Assembly (NCBI GenBank): GCA_016787265.1
Contig: JAEUVF010000017.1
Span: forward strand, 1 to 64,000
Length of the DNA stretch: 64,000 nt
Reading direction: 5' to 3'
Origin: Flavipsychrobacter sp.
GTDB taxonomy: Bacteria > Bacteroidota > Bacteroidia > Chitinophagales > Chitinophagaceae
Made by a program: the position numbers and the translations under genes. Shown piece after piece: positions 1 through 7,706 of the stretch. The stretch's first letter is position 1; every line of letters begins with the position of its first letter. A model generated the notes under the pieces. It saw only the letters and a program-made list of their open reading frames with translations, was not told the origin of the DNA and searched no databases.

Positions 1-97
1 CTAAATCAGCAACCACCATTTTTTTTAACTCAACGGGTTGTGAACAGGCAGTTCTGCCAGATTTATTCAGTTTAAAGCGCATTGACGAAGTTGCCAT
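1..97 (-). CDS. Partial ORF at the window edge, probably part of an insertion element
   Basis: An open frame on the minus strand starts at an ATG at 95-97 and runs off the left edge of the window without a stop, giving about 32 residues rich in Lys, Ser and Thr. I do not recognise the protein. It sits just inside a block of about 22-bp tandem repeats (141-247) that resembles the multiple terminal repeats of IS21-type elements, and it is oriented away from them, as istA is. That position is the only reason to link it to a transposase; the visible residues do not show a helix-turn-helix or a DDE motif. Confidence 0.35.
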   Translation of the reverse strand, partial: MATSSMRFKLNKSGRTACSQPVELKKMVVADL

Positions 98-140
98 ACA
101 AATCTACGTTTTAAACTGTATAGCTATTTCAGGTGCAGAC

Positions 141-247
141 AGGTGCCGGAGCGGTCAAACAGCGATGCCGGAGTGGTCAAACAGTGGTGCCGGAACGGTT
201 AACTTCTGCCGAATGGTCGATAAAAGTATGCCGAATGGTATTGTGTG
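141..247. repeat. Tandem ~22-bp repeats, IS21-like multiple terminal repeats
   Basis: Five imperfect copies start with TGCCGGA or TGCCGAA followed by a GGTC-like core, at about 144, 166, 188, 207 and 229 (spacings 22, 22, 19 and 22 bp). The first two copies share TGCCGGAGYGGTCAAACAG. Arrays of this length and spacing at an element end are the transposase binding repeats of IS21-family elements. The copies degrade away from the partial ORF, so the outer end of the element is probably near 247. No target duplication can be checked because the other end is outside the window. Confidence 0.55.
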
Positions 248-758
248 ATTTTGCTAATGAAATTGCCTGCTTTTTACCAGCCGAATCCTTGATTTATTTA
301 CCAGAATCAAACTATGCAATTTTTTGAATTTCGCCAAAGTTTATTTTAATCCAATCCACCTTTTTCCAATGTTTACCTGCTTACGCAAATCGTATGACTT
401 CTTTTCCATCAGTCCGGATGCAGGATGCTTCATCGCTAGCCCCCATCTTGAGCCTGATCAATAAAATTGTAAATTCCGGGAATATTTTTTTTGGTTATCA
501 AAAGATTCCTATATTAGACATTGTTGAAACATTGATTTCAACGGCGCCATCCCCGGGTCGCTTTTTTCTGGCTTCTTGCCCGAAGGTTGGTTAGGCTCAA
601 ATTACCCTCATAACAGCAACATGACAGTTTAAATCAAACTGTATCAACCAGATAGGCTTTATTCTTTCGGGCAAGAATTGCTATGTGATTCTTATCACAT
701 GTTATCAGATAGGATTGTCGTAACTTATTTATTCTAACGATTGCAAAAACTTTAGCAG
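248..758. other. Intergenic stretch without a supported gene
   Basis: About 510 bases between the insertion-element end and the first gene of the left cluster. Short open frames exist but have no recognisable product. Two structures stand out: a 12-bp perfect inverted repeat (TTCTTGCCCGAA at 573-584 and its complement at 666-677, 81 bp apart), and a perfect Crp/Fnr-type palindrome at 684-699. The stretch probably holds the upstream regulatory region of the CO dehydrogenase cluster. Confidence 0.6.
684..699. promoter_or_regulatory. Crp/Fnr-family operator, perfect TGTGA-N6-TCACA palindrome
   Basis: The 16 bases TGTGATTCTTATCACA match the classical Crp consensus TGTGA-N6-TCACA exactly, with 6-bp palindromic arms. 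The site is 60 bp upstream of the gene at 759 and about 600 bp upstream of coxM. It fits Crp consensus better than Fnr (TTGAT-N4-ATCAA) or the CO sensor CooA (TGTCA-N6-TGACA type). Which regulator binds, and whether it activates, is inference; no regulator gene is present in the window. Confidence 0.5.
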
Positions 759-1241
759 ATGCCTTGCCGTCCTAAGGTTAAGGGTTGTAGTCCCTGTAAT
801 GATGAAGTAGTGCCATCCCCCGGTAAAAAGAAAGGCCTCGGCCTGCTCTCCGGGATTGTTTTAGCTGTTCTTCCCAAATGCCCCTTTTGCTTCGTTGCTT
901 TTTCCAGTACCCTTGTCCTCTGCGGTAAAGGAGAATCGGTCAGCCAATCGATTTCACTCTCCTCTGCCCCCACCATTTTATTCGCTTCGGTTTTTTGTTT
1001 ACTGGCTATCCTCAGTATTGCCCTCAGCTATAAGGATTATCGTACCCGCTACGCATTGTTGGTGGCTATCGGCGGCACTGCCTGCATTATGACCAGTGTG
1101 CTTCTTTCAGGTGGTGAACTGCTCTACTATTTCGGCGTGCTCCTCATCATGGGAGCGGTTGCTATCAACATGCGCAGGTTGCGGTTATTGGAACGTGTGA
1201 ACAACTGGGTTCGTGGAAAATGGATGAGAAAAGTTGCCTGA
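759..1241 (+). CDS. Small multi-spanning membrane protein with a CPFC motif (MerC-like)
   Basis: The 160-residue protein has a Cys-rich N-terminus (Cys at 3, 10 and 13), then about four hydrophobic segments. The first of these carries the motif KCPFC in a membrane setting, followed by a further Cys in LVLCG. Paired cysteines in the first helix of a four-helix protein are typical of MerC-type mercury transporters and related small heavy-metal membrane proteins. I infer a metal or thiol-redox role, not a proven mercury function. It lies 57 bp upstream of coxM on the same strand and downstream of the Crp-type site, so it may be the first gene of the cox transcript; a copper role in CO dehydrogenase assembly is conceivable but unproven. 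Confidence 0.5.
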   Translation: MPCRPKVKGCSPCNDEVVPSPGKKKGLGLLSGIVLAVLPKCPFCFVAFSSTLVLCGKGESVSQSISLSSAPTILFASVFCLLAILSIALSYKDYRTRYALLVAIGGTACIMTSVLLSGGELLYYFGVLLIMGAVAINMRRLRLLERVNNWVRGKWMRKVA

Positions 1242-1298
1242 TCCGATCAGGTTCAACATAGTTTTTGAATCAACATCTAAACAGCTAAAACTTAAGCT

Positions 1299-2171
1299 AT
1301 GATCCCGCAGTCATTCCAGTATGAATCACCAGGCTCCCTGTCTGAAGCTATTAATATGCTTCAGCAGTATGGAGAGGACGCAAAGATCCTGTCGGGGGGG
1401 CACAGCCTGATCCCCATGATGAAGCTCCGGTTCGCCACACCTGAGTACCTGATTGACATCAATGGTATACCCGGACTTTCCTACATTAAGGAAGAGAACG
1501 GTGTACTAAAGATCGGTGCCCTAACCCGAGAAGCAGAGCTCGAACATTCCGATCTGCTGAAAAAACATTTTCCCATCTTCGCAGATGCAACCAAACTCAT
1601 TGCCGACCCCCAGGTTCGCAATATGGGTACCATCGGAGGTAATATCGCCCATGGTGATGCAGCCAACGATCACCCCGCAGTGATGCTGGCCCTGAATGCT
1701 ACCATCGTGGCTACCGGCCCCGAGGGCGAACGGGAAATTCACATCGATGAGTTCTTCTATGGTTTCTACATGACTGCCTTACAACATGGTGAAATCCTCA
1801 CGGAAATCCGGATTCCCATGCCCCCTCCCGGAACCGGTAGCGCCTATCACAAAATGGAAAGAAAAGTGGGCGATTATGCTACTGCCGGTGTTGCTGTTCA
1901 GATTACCCTGGGTGATGATGGTGTTGTTACTGCCGCCGGTATCGGGCTCACCAATGTAAACCCTGTTCCCCTGCGTGCCGCAAGGTCTGAACAGGCTTTA
2001 ATTGGCAAACCGCTCAGCGAAGCTACCATCAATGAAGCAGCCCAATATGCTGCGGAAGATTGTAATCCTTCTTCCGACTTGCGCGGCAGTGAAGAATACA
2101 AACGCTCCATTGTAGCTACCCTGGTAAAACGTATGATTTACCAGGCTGTCAACCGCGCCAATAATTCATGA
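1299..2171 (+). CDS. coxM: CO dehydrogenase medium (FAD) subunit CoxM
   Basis: A 290-residue FAD-binding subunit of the xanthine oxidase family. The two FAD motifs of the medium chain are clear: SGGHSL at residues 32-37 and TIGGN at 111-115, followed by AHGDAANDHP. The length matches CoxM (about 288). In the enzyme it takes electrons from the iron-sulfur subunit and passes them to the membrane quinone pool. Gene order M-S-L is that of form I aerobic CO dehydrogenases, whereas form II clusters run S-L-M. The next gene starts 21 bp downstream. Confidence 0.93.
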   Translation: MIPQSFQYESPGSLSEAINMLQQYGEDAKILSGGHSLIPMMKLRFATPEYLIDINGIPGLSYIKEENGVLKIGALTREAELEHSDLLKKHFPIFADATKLIADPQVRNMGTIGGNIAHGDAANDHPAVMLALNATIVATGPEGEREIHIDEFFYGFYMTALQHGEILTEIRIPMPPPGTGSAYHKMERKVGDYATAGVAVQITLGDDGVVTAAGIGLTNVNPVPLRAARSEQALIGKPLSEATINEAAQYAAEDCNPSSDLRGSEEYKRSIVATLVKRMIYQAVNRANNS

Positions 2172-2192
2172 ACCTTCTAAACCTAGTATAGT

Positions 2193-2696
2193 ATGCTTAA
2201 AGAAATATCAATTACTGTTAACGGTCAGCAACATACGCTGGAAGTGGAACCGCGACTCCTGCTTGTCCACATGATCCGCGAACTGCTGAACCTGACGGGC
2301 ACGCATATTGGCTGCGATACCTCCAGCTGTGGCGCCTGTACCATTTTGCTCGATGGCAAATCCATCAAATCCTGCACCGTATTGGCTGTTCAGGCCAATG
2401 GTAAATCCATCACCACTATTGAAGGCGTGGCGCAGGATGGCCAACTTTCTCCTCTGCAGGAAGGCTTTAAAGAGAACCATGGTTTGCATTGCGGCTTCTG
2501 TACACCGGGCATGATTCTGCGCGCAACAGAACTATTGGCCAACAATCCAAATCCCACCGAAGAAGAAATCCGCTGGGGCATTGCGGGTAACCTTTGCCGT
2601 TGCACCGGCTATAACAATATTGTGAAAGCCATTCAATACGCCGGCGCCAAAATCCGCGGCGAGGAATTGCCTTCTACCGAACCAGAATTTGTATAA
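2193..2696 (+). CDS. coxS: CO dehydrogenase small (2Fe-2S) subunit CoxS
   Basis: A 167-residue subunit with two [2Fe-2S] clusters. The plant-ferredoxin-type cluster uses Cys41, Cys46, Cys49 and Cys61 (GCDTSSCGACT). The second cluster uses the HCGFC motif (Cys100, Cys103) and LCRCTGY (Cys135, Cys137). It relays electrons from the molybdenum-copper site of CoxL to FAD in CoxM. Length and motif order are those of the family. It sits between coxM and coxL with gaps of 21 and 29 bp, so the three subunits are co-transcribed. Confidence 0.95.
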   Translation: MLKEISITVNGQQHTLEVEPRLLLVHMIRELLNLTGTHIGCDTSSCGACTILLDGKSIKSCTVLAVQANGKSITTIEGVAQDGQLSPLQEGFKENHGLHCGFCTPGMILRATELLANNPNPTEEEIRWGIAGNLCRCTGYNNIVKAIQYAGAKIRGEELPSTEPEFV

Positions 2697-2725
2697 TATT
2701 CAAAACCGATTCAATTAGTTGCTTT

Positions 2726-5092
2726 ATGATACAATGCAAAACTTCCAAAGAAATCGGCGGTATGGGGCATTCCCTCAAGAGGAAAGAAGATGCCCGCTTC
2801 ATCCAGGGAAAGGGTCGATACGTGGATGATGTCAAACTGCCTGGTATGCTGTATATGGATATTGTTAGAAGTCCGTATGCCTATGCCAAAATCAAAAATA
2901 TCAATATTGACGAGGCGATGAAGGTGCCCGGCGTGGTTGCTGTGGTTACCGGAAGAGATCTCGAAAAATACAACCTGCACTGGATGCCTACGCTCATGTC
3001 AGACACCCAGATGGTATTACCTACCGACACGGTGATGTACCAGGCACAGGAAGTAGCTGCGGTGATCGCTACCAGCAAATACGCTGCCCGCGATGGTCGC
3101 GAAGCCGTAAGGGTTGAATATGAACCTATGAAGCCGGTGATCGATCCTTTTAAATCACTGGATCCCGATGCTCCTGTTTTGCGCACCGACAAGGAAGGCA
3201 AGAAGGACAATCATATCTGGAACTGGAAAGTGGGCGATAAGGAAAAGACAGATGATGTTTTCTCCAAAGCAGAAGTGGTGGTGAAAGAACAGATGCACAT
3301 CCCGCGTATCCACGTGGCTTCTATTGAAACCTGTGGTTGCGTGGCCGATTATGATAAGGTGAACAATCACCTCACCATGTATATGACTACCCAGGCTCCC
3401 CATGCGATCAGAACAGTAATTGCCCTGGTAGCCGGACATGTAGGCCTAACCGAAGAAAAGATCCGCGTGATCTCACCTGATATCGGTGGTGGCTTTGGTG
3501 GTAAGGTTCCTGTGTATCCGGGTTATGTGATCGCGATCGCAGTTTCTTTCCTGGTTGGCAAACCGGTGAAGTGGATCGAAGACCGCAGTGAAAACCTGCA
3601 GGCAGATTCTTTTGCACGCGATTATCATATCACGGCAGAAATGGCCGGTACCAAAGATGGTAAGATCCTGGGCACGCGCTTCAAGATCCTGGCCGACCAT
3701 GGTTATACGGATGCTTCAGCCAACCCTTCCAAATTCCCAACGGGTATGTTCTCCATCGCAACCGGCTCTTATGATTACGATGCCACCTACATGGAATGTG
3801 ATGCCGTATATACCAACAAGCCGCCAGGGGGTGTTGCCTATCGTTGCTCTTTCCGCGTAACCGAAGCCGTGCATGCGATTGAACGCATCACCGATCGGTT
3901 TGCTTTGGAAATTGGTAAGGATCCTGCTGAACTGCGGTTGCAGAATTTCATCAAGAAGGAAGACTTCCCCTGGAAATCACCTACGGGATGGATCTATGAT
4001 AGTGGCGATTACCACAAGGGTTTGTTGAAAGCCATGGATGCTGTGGATTATCACCAGCTCCGTGCAGAACAGGCTGAAAAACGCAAGCGTGGTGAACTGA
4101 TGGGCATTGGTCTCTCCACTTTTACCGAAGTTGTGGGTGCTGGTCCTTCCAAAGATTTTGATATCCTCGGTATCAAAATGTTTGACAGTGCAGAAATTCG
4201 TGTACACCCAACTGGTAAGGCGATTGCACGTTTTGGTACCAAATCGCAGGGCCAGGGTCACGAGACTACCTATGCGCAGATCATTGCTGAAGAACTCGGC
4301 ATCCCTGCTGAAAATATCGCGATCGAAGAAGGTGATACTGATACAGCTCCCTACGGATTAGGTACCTATGCTTCCCGAAGCACTCCAACAGCTGGTGCTG
4401 CTGCGGCTGTGGCTGCCCGTAAGTTGCGCGACAAGGCAAGGAAGATCGCAGCCTACCTGCTCGAAGTGAGTGAGGATGATCTGGAATGGGAACCCGGCAA
4501 GTTCTTCGTGAAGGGCGCGCCGGAGAAGTCCAAGACCATCCAGGAGATCGTGTTTGCTTCTTATACCAACCACCCACCCGGTATGGAAGCTGGTTTTGAA
4601 GCAACCCATTATTACGATCCACCAAACCTTACTTTCCCTTCAGGTGCTTATATCTGCGTGGTGGATATTGACAAGGAAACAGGTGCCATTCATGTAAGGC
4701 GTTTTGTGGCCATCGACGACTGCGGTAATATCATCAACCCGATGATTGTACAGGGACAGGTGCACGGTGGTTTAACACAGGGTATTGCTCCTGCCATGTA
4801 TGAGGAACTCATCTATGATGAAGCAGGTAATATCCTGAATGGAACCTTTATGGATTACCTGGTACCAACAGCAGTTGAATCACCCAAGTGGGAAACCGGT
4901 CATACAGTTACACCTTCACCACACCATCCGATTGGAGCAAAAGGTGTGGGTGAATCACCAACTGTTGGTGCACCGCCTGCTATTGCCAATGCCATCGTGG
5001 ATGCTTTGAGTCCCTATGGTATTACGCACCTCGATATTCCCATCACGCCCTTCAAAGTATGGAAGGCGCTGAAGGAGAAAGGAGCGATTTAA
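2726..5092 (+). CDS. coxL: CO dehydrogenase large (Mo-Cu) subunit CoxL, form I
   Basis: The 788-residue catalytic subunit oxidises CO with water to CO2. It carries the form I signature AYRCSFR at residues 371-377; Cys374 is the equivalent of the Oligotropha Cys388 that holds the copper of the Mo-S-Cu centre. Form II relatives have AYRGAGR instead, so this is a true CO dehydrogenase by motif. The molybdopterin-binding GGGFGGK segment is present near residue 255, and the base-catalyst glutamate is Glu743 in GVGES. Length is close to the usual 800. Active enzyme needs the molybdopterin cytosine dinucleotide cofactor, which the downstream genes can make. Confidence 0.95.
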   Translation: MIQCKTSKEIGGMGHSLKRKEDARFIQGKGRYVDDVKLPGMLYMDIVRSPYAYAKIKNINIDEAMKVPGVVAVVTGRDLEKYNLHWMPTLMSDTQMVLPTDTVMYQAQEVAAVIATSKYAARDGREAVRVEYEPMKPVIDPFKSLDPDAPVLRTDKEGKKDNHIWNWKVGDKEKTDDVFSKAEVVVKEQMHIPRIHVASIETCGCVADYDKVNNHLTMYMTTQAPHAIRTVIALVAGHVGLTEEKIRVISPDIGGGFGGKVPVYPGYVIAIAVSFLVGKPVKWIEDRSENLQADSFARDYHITAEMAGTKDGKILGTRFKILADHGYTDASANPSKFPTGMFSIATGSYDYDATYMECDAVYTNKPPGGVAYRCSFRVTEAVHAIERITDRFALEIGKDPAELRLQNFIKKEDFPWKSPTGWIYDSGDYHKGLLKAMDAVDYHQLRAEQAEKRKRGELMGIGLSTFTEVVGAGPSKDFDILGIKMFDSAEIRVHPTGKAIARFGTKSQGQGHETTYAQIIAEELGIPAENIAIEEGDTDTAPYGLGTYASRSTPTAGAAAAVAARKLRDKARKIAAYLLEVSEDDLEWEPGKFFVKGAPEKSKTIQEIVFASYTNHPPGMEAGFEATHYYDPPNLTFPSGAYICVVDIDKETGAIHVRRFVAIDDCGNIINPMIVQGQVHGGLTQGIAPAMYEELIYDEAGNILNGTFMDYLVPTAVESPKWETGHTVTPSPHHPIGAKGVGESPTVGAPPAIANAIVDALSPYGITHLDIPITPFKVWKALKEKGAI

Positions 5093-5117
5093 AGAGGTAA
5101 ACCGATGAATCAACCAT

Positions 5118-5150
5118 AGCCGGGTCTGGTATCTGGACCCGGCTTTCTTT
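5118..5150 (+). terminator. Hairpin between coxL and coxG (terminator or attenuator)
   Basis: A perfect 9-bp stem AGCCGGGTC (5118-5126) pairs with GACCCGGCT (5136-5144) around a 9-base loop and is followed by a T-rich run (TTCTTTC). It lies 26 bp after the coxL stop and 24 bp before coxG. Placed between the structural and accessory genes, it would lower expression of the latter or protect the 3' end of the coxMSL message. Confidence 0.65.
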
Positions 5151-5173
5151 CTAACAGTTCTAAACACGAAACA

Positions 5174-5701
5174 ATGACAACGACAATAACCAAATCATTC
5201 CATGTAGATCATCCAATTGATGCTGTCTGGAATAACCTGACCAATCCCACGCAGGTTGTAACCTGTGTACCGGGTGCTTCGTTGACAGAACAGATCGACA
5301 ACGACAATTACAAAGGGGAAGTAGAGTTGAAATTTGGTCCGGTTAAGGCCAAATACGACGGACTCATCACCTTCCTGGAAAGAGACGCGGCCACAAAGAA
5401 AATGTCGCTTAAAGGAACCGGTACAGATAGCAAGGGCAAAGGTGGCGCCGACATGAAAATGGATGGCCTGCTGAGTGAAAAAGATGGTGGTACCGATGTA
5501 AATGTGACCATGGAAGTAAACGTGACTGGTATGATGGCCCAGTTCGGTTCCAGGCTGATCAATGATGTATCCAACCAGGTATTTGATCAGTTTGTCAACA
5601 ACTTCAAAAAGCAGTTGGCAGGTGAGCAGGTAGACAATACCCTCAGCGCTGGTTCCATGGTGGGTGGTATGATCAAGGGCTTCTTTGGAGGTAAAAAATA
5701 A
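5174..5701 (+). CDS. coxG: CoxG, SRPBCC-fold CO dehydrogenase accessory protein
   Basis: A 175-residue CoxG-family (START/SRPBCC superfamily) protein. Family hallmarks are FHVDHPIDAVWNNL near the N-terminus, VPGASLTE near residue 35 and FGPVKAKYDG near 60. The C-terminus is hydrophobic and Gly-rich (GGMIKGFFGGKK), suited to membrane contact. CoxG proteins link soluble CO dehydrogenase to the membrane and have been tied to menaquinone delivery. The gene lies directly after the coxL hairpin and 5 bp before the coxD-like gene. Confidence 0.9.
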   Translation: MTTTITKSFHVDHPIDAVWNNLTNPTQVVTCVPGASLTEQIDNDNYKGEVELKFGPVKAKYDGLITFLERDAATKKMSLKGTGTDSKGKGGADMKMDGLLSEKDGGTDVNVTMEVNVTGMMAQFGSRLINDVSNQVFDQFVNNFKKQLAGEQVDNTLSAGSMVGGMIKGFFGGKK

Positions 5702-5706
5702 CTACC

Positions 5707-6570
5707 GTGCATACGATCCAATCCCAACAGGAAATCATTGATGCGCTCGACAGGATGAACTATGTGGCAGATGATGCATTTGCCACATCACTCTTCCTGA
5801 TGCTGAAACTGCAGAAGCCACTTTTATTGGAAGGTCCGCCTGGTGTGGGTAAAACAGAAGTTGCCCATGCCCTGGCAAGGATTCTGGACACCAAGCTAAT
5901 CCGCCTGCAATGTTATGAGGGGCTCGATATCAATGCCGCAGTGTATGAATGGAATTACCAGAAACAATTGCTTGGCATCAAACTGCAGGAAGGTACAGCC
6001 CTTTCCATCGAAGAAAAGGAGAAGCATATTTTCAGTCATGAATACCTGCTAAAGCGACCCTTACTGGAATCCATAACCGAATTGTACCAGTCACCGGTTT
6101 TGCTGATTGATGAACTGGACCGCTCTGATGAAGAATTTGAAGCCTTCCTGCTGGAATTGCTTTCAGCATTTCAGATCAGTATTCCGGAAATGGGAACCAT
6201 TAAAGCAAAGCATAAACCCTTTGTTATATTGACGTCTAACCGTACCCGTGAGTTAAGCGATGCGCTGAAAAGAAGGTGCCTGTATCATTGGATCGACTAC
6301 CCGGACCTGGCATTGGAAATGCAGATCGTGCAAAAGCACCTGCCGGGGATAGAAGAGAGCCTGCTGGAGCAGGTGGTGCGTACGGTGCAGCAATTCCGCC
6401 AGATGAAACTGGCGAAAACGCCGGGTATATCAGAAACCATCGACTGGGCGCAATCACTGGTGACACTGGGCTATCGGGAGCTGAATCAAAAAGCATTTGA
6501 TCAGACCCTGGGAGCCATCCTGAAATCGACAGATGATATCAACCAGGTAAAAGCGGAAGGGCTACTATGA
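5707..6570 (+). CDS. coxD: MoxR-type AAA+ ATPase CoxD
   Basis: A 287-residue AAA+ ATPase of the MoxR family. Walker A is GPPGVGKT at residues 43-50 and Walker B is LIDELD at 133-138, followed by sensor-1 LTSNRTRELSDALKRRCLY. Oligotropha CoxD is needed to insert sulfur into the CO dehydrogenase active site, working with the VWA protein encoded next door. The start codon is GTG, 5 bp after coxG; the next in-frame ATG is codon 17 and would leave the AAA core intact. The stop overlaps the coxE start by 4 bp. Confidence 0.9.
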   Translation: MHTIQSQQEIIDALDRMNYVADDAFATSLFLMLKLQKPLLLEGPPGVGKTEVAHALARILDTKLIRLQCYEGLDINAAVYEWNYQKQLLGIKLQEGTALSIEEKEKHIFSHEYLLKRPLLESITELYQSPVLLIDELDRSDEEFEAFLLELLSAFQISIPEMGTIKAKHKPFVILTSNRTRELSDALKRRCLYHWIDYPDLALEMQIVQKHLPGIEESLLEQVVRTVQQFRQMKLAKTPGISETIDWAQSLVTLGYRELNQKAFDQTLGAILKSTDDINQVKAEGLL

Positions 6571-7706
6571 AACAACAGGCCTATCAAACTGCCAGCATAA
6601 CCGAAGGCATCGTGGCATTTGTTCATTTTGCCAGGAGCCATGGTTTGAATATAGGCCTGCCGGAAACTAAGGATGCCTTACTAGCCGCGGACCTGGGATT
6701 ATTAAGCAATAGAGTGCATTTCAAAGATGCACTTAAAAGCATTTGCTGTAAAACACCGGAAGAAGGAAAAAGCTTTGAAAAACTCTTCCTGCTTTTCTGG
6801 GATACCAATCCCATTGATCTGCAGGAACGCAAGGGAAAAGCTACCGTGCAGGGATTGGTGGAGAAGAAAACCAATGCCACCCTGGTAATGTTGGGAAGAG
6901 GGGATAAGCAGGAGGAAGAAACCGATGCAAAGAATGTGAGTGGTGCTAATGAAAAAGAACGCCTCAAGAAAACAGACCTGGCCTTTGTAAAAGAAACGGA
7001 TGCCGAACAGCTGGAAGCCATTGCCCGAAAACTTTTCCGGGAGATGGCCGTTAGGATGAGGAGGCGGATGAAAAGCTCCACCAAAAAAGGGAGGATCAAC
7101 CTGCGGAGAACCATCCGGCACAGCATCAGTTATGGAGGAGAGCCGATTGAACTGTTCCGGAAATCGCAAAAGCCAAAAAAACAGCGACTGATTGTGCTGT
7201 TGGATGTAAGCGGCTCTATGGATAAATACAGTTTCTATCTGTTGCGATTCATCTGTGCTCTGAAAGAACATTTCAGGCAATTGGAAACCTTTCTGTTCAG
7301 CACCCAATTGCTACGGGTTACCAGGGCATTGCAATTGAACAGGATTGACCAGATATTACAAACTGTATCCAACCAGGCAGAACATTGGTCGGGTGGTACA
7401 CGTATCGGGACTTGTCTGCACCAATTCAATGAGCGTTATGGCAAGCTCCTGTTAAATGGTTCACCAATTGTGCTGATACTCAGTGATGGATTGGATACCG
7501 GAACACCGGAAGAACTGCAAATGGAAATGAAATACATAAAGGGGAAGGCCAGAAAACTAATCTGGCTGAATCCATTGAAGGGAATGAAAGGATATGCACC
7601 GATCGCAAAAGGCATGAGCGCAGCGCTCCCCTCGATTGATGAATTCAGATCGGCGCATAACCTGGAAAGTTTGCTGGAACTAGAAAATATATTACAAGAT
7701 GCTTGA
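6567..7706 (+). CDS. coxE: VWA-domain protein CoxE
   Basis: A 379-residue protein with an N-terminal alpha-helical region, a Lys/Glu-rich middle (residues 112-180) and a C-terminal von Willebrand A domain. The metal-ion-dependent adhesion site DVSGS is at residues 213-217, followed by the loop motifs SGGTRIG and LSDGLDTG. MoxR-VWA pairs act as chaperone modules. In CO-oxidisers CoxE is needed for completing the Mo-S-Cu cluster. It overlaps coxD by 4 bp and the next gene by 8 bp, so translation is probably coupled. Confidence 0.9.
   Translation: MKQQAYQTASITEGIVAFVHFARSHGLNIGLPETKDALLAADLGLLSNRVHFKDALKSICCKTPEEGKSFEKLFLLFWDTNPIDLQERKGKATVQGLVEKKTNATLVMLGRGDKQEEETDAKNVSGANEKERLKKTDLAFVKETDAEQLEAIARKLFREMAVRMRRRMKSSTKKGRINLRRTIRHSISYGGEPIELFRKSQKPKKQRLIVLLDVSGSMDKYSFYLLRFICALKEHFRQLETFLFSTQLLRVTRALQLNRIDQILQTVSNQAEHWSGGTRIGTCLHQFNERYGKLLLNGSPIVLILSDGLDTGTPEELQMEMKYIKGKARKLIWLNPLKGMKGYAPIAKGMSAALPSIDEFRSAHNLESLLELENILQDA

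Noticed and set aside
133..327. 64-residue open frame across the left repeats
   Set aside because: It is built from the IS-like tandem repeats themselves and has no protein features.
394..594. 66-residue plus-strand open frame before the cox cluster
   Set aside because: No recognisable domain, and its end falls in one arm of an inverted repeat. Treated as non-coding.
2726..5092. CoxL as a form II or other molybdenum hydroxylase
   Set aside because: The active-site loop is AYRCSFR with Cys374, not AYRGAGR, and gene order is M-S-L.
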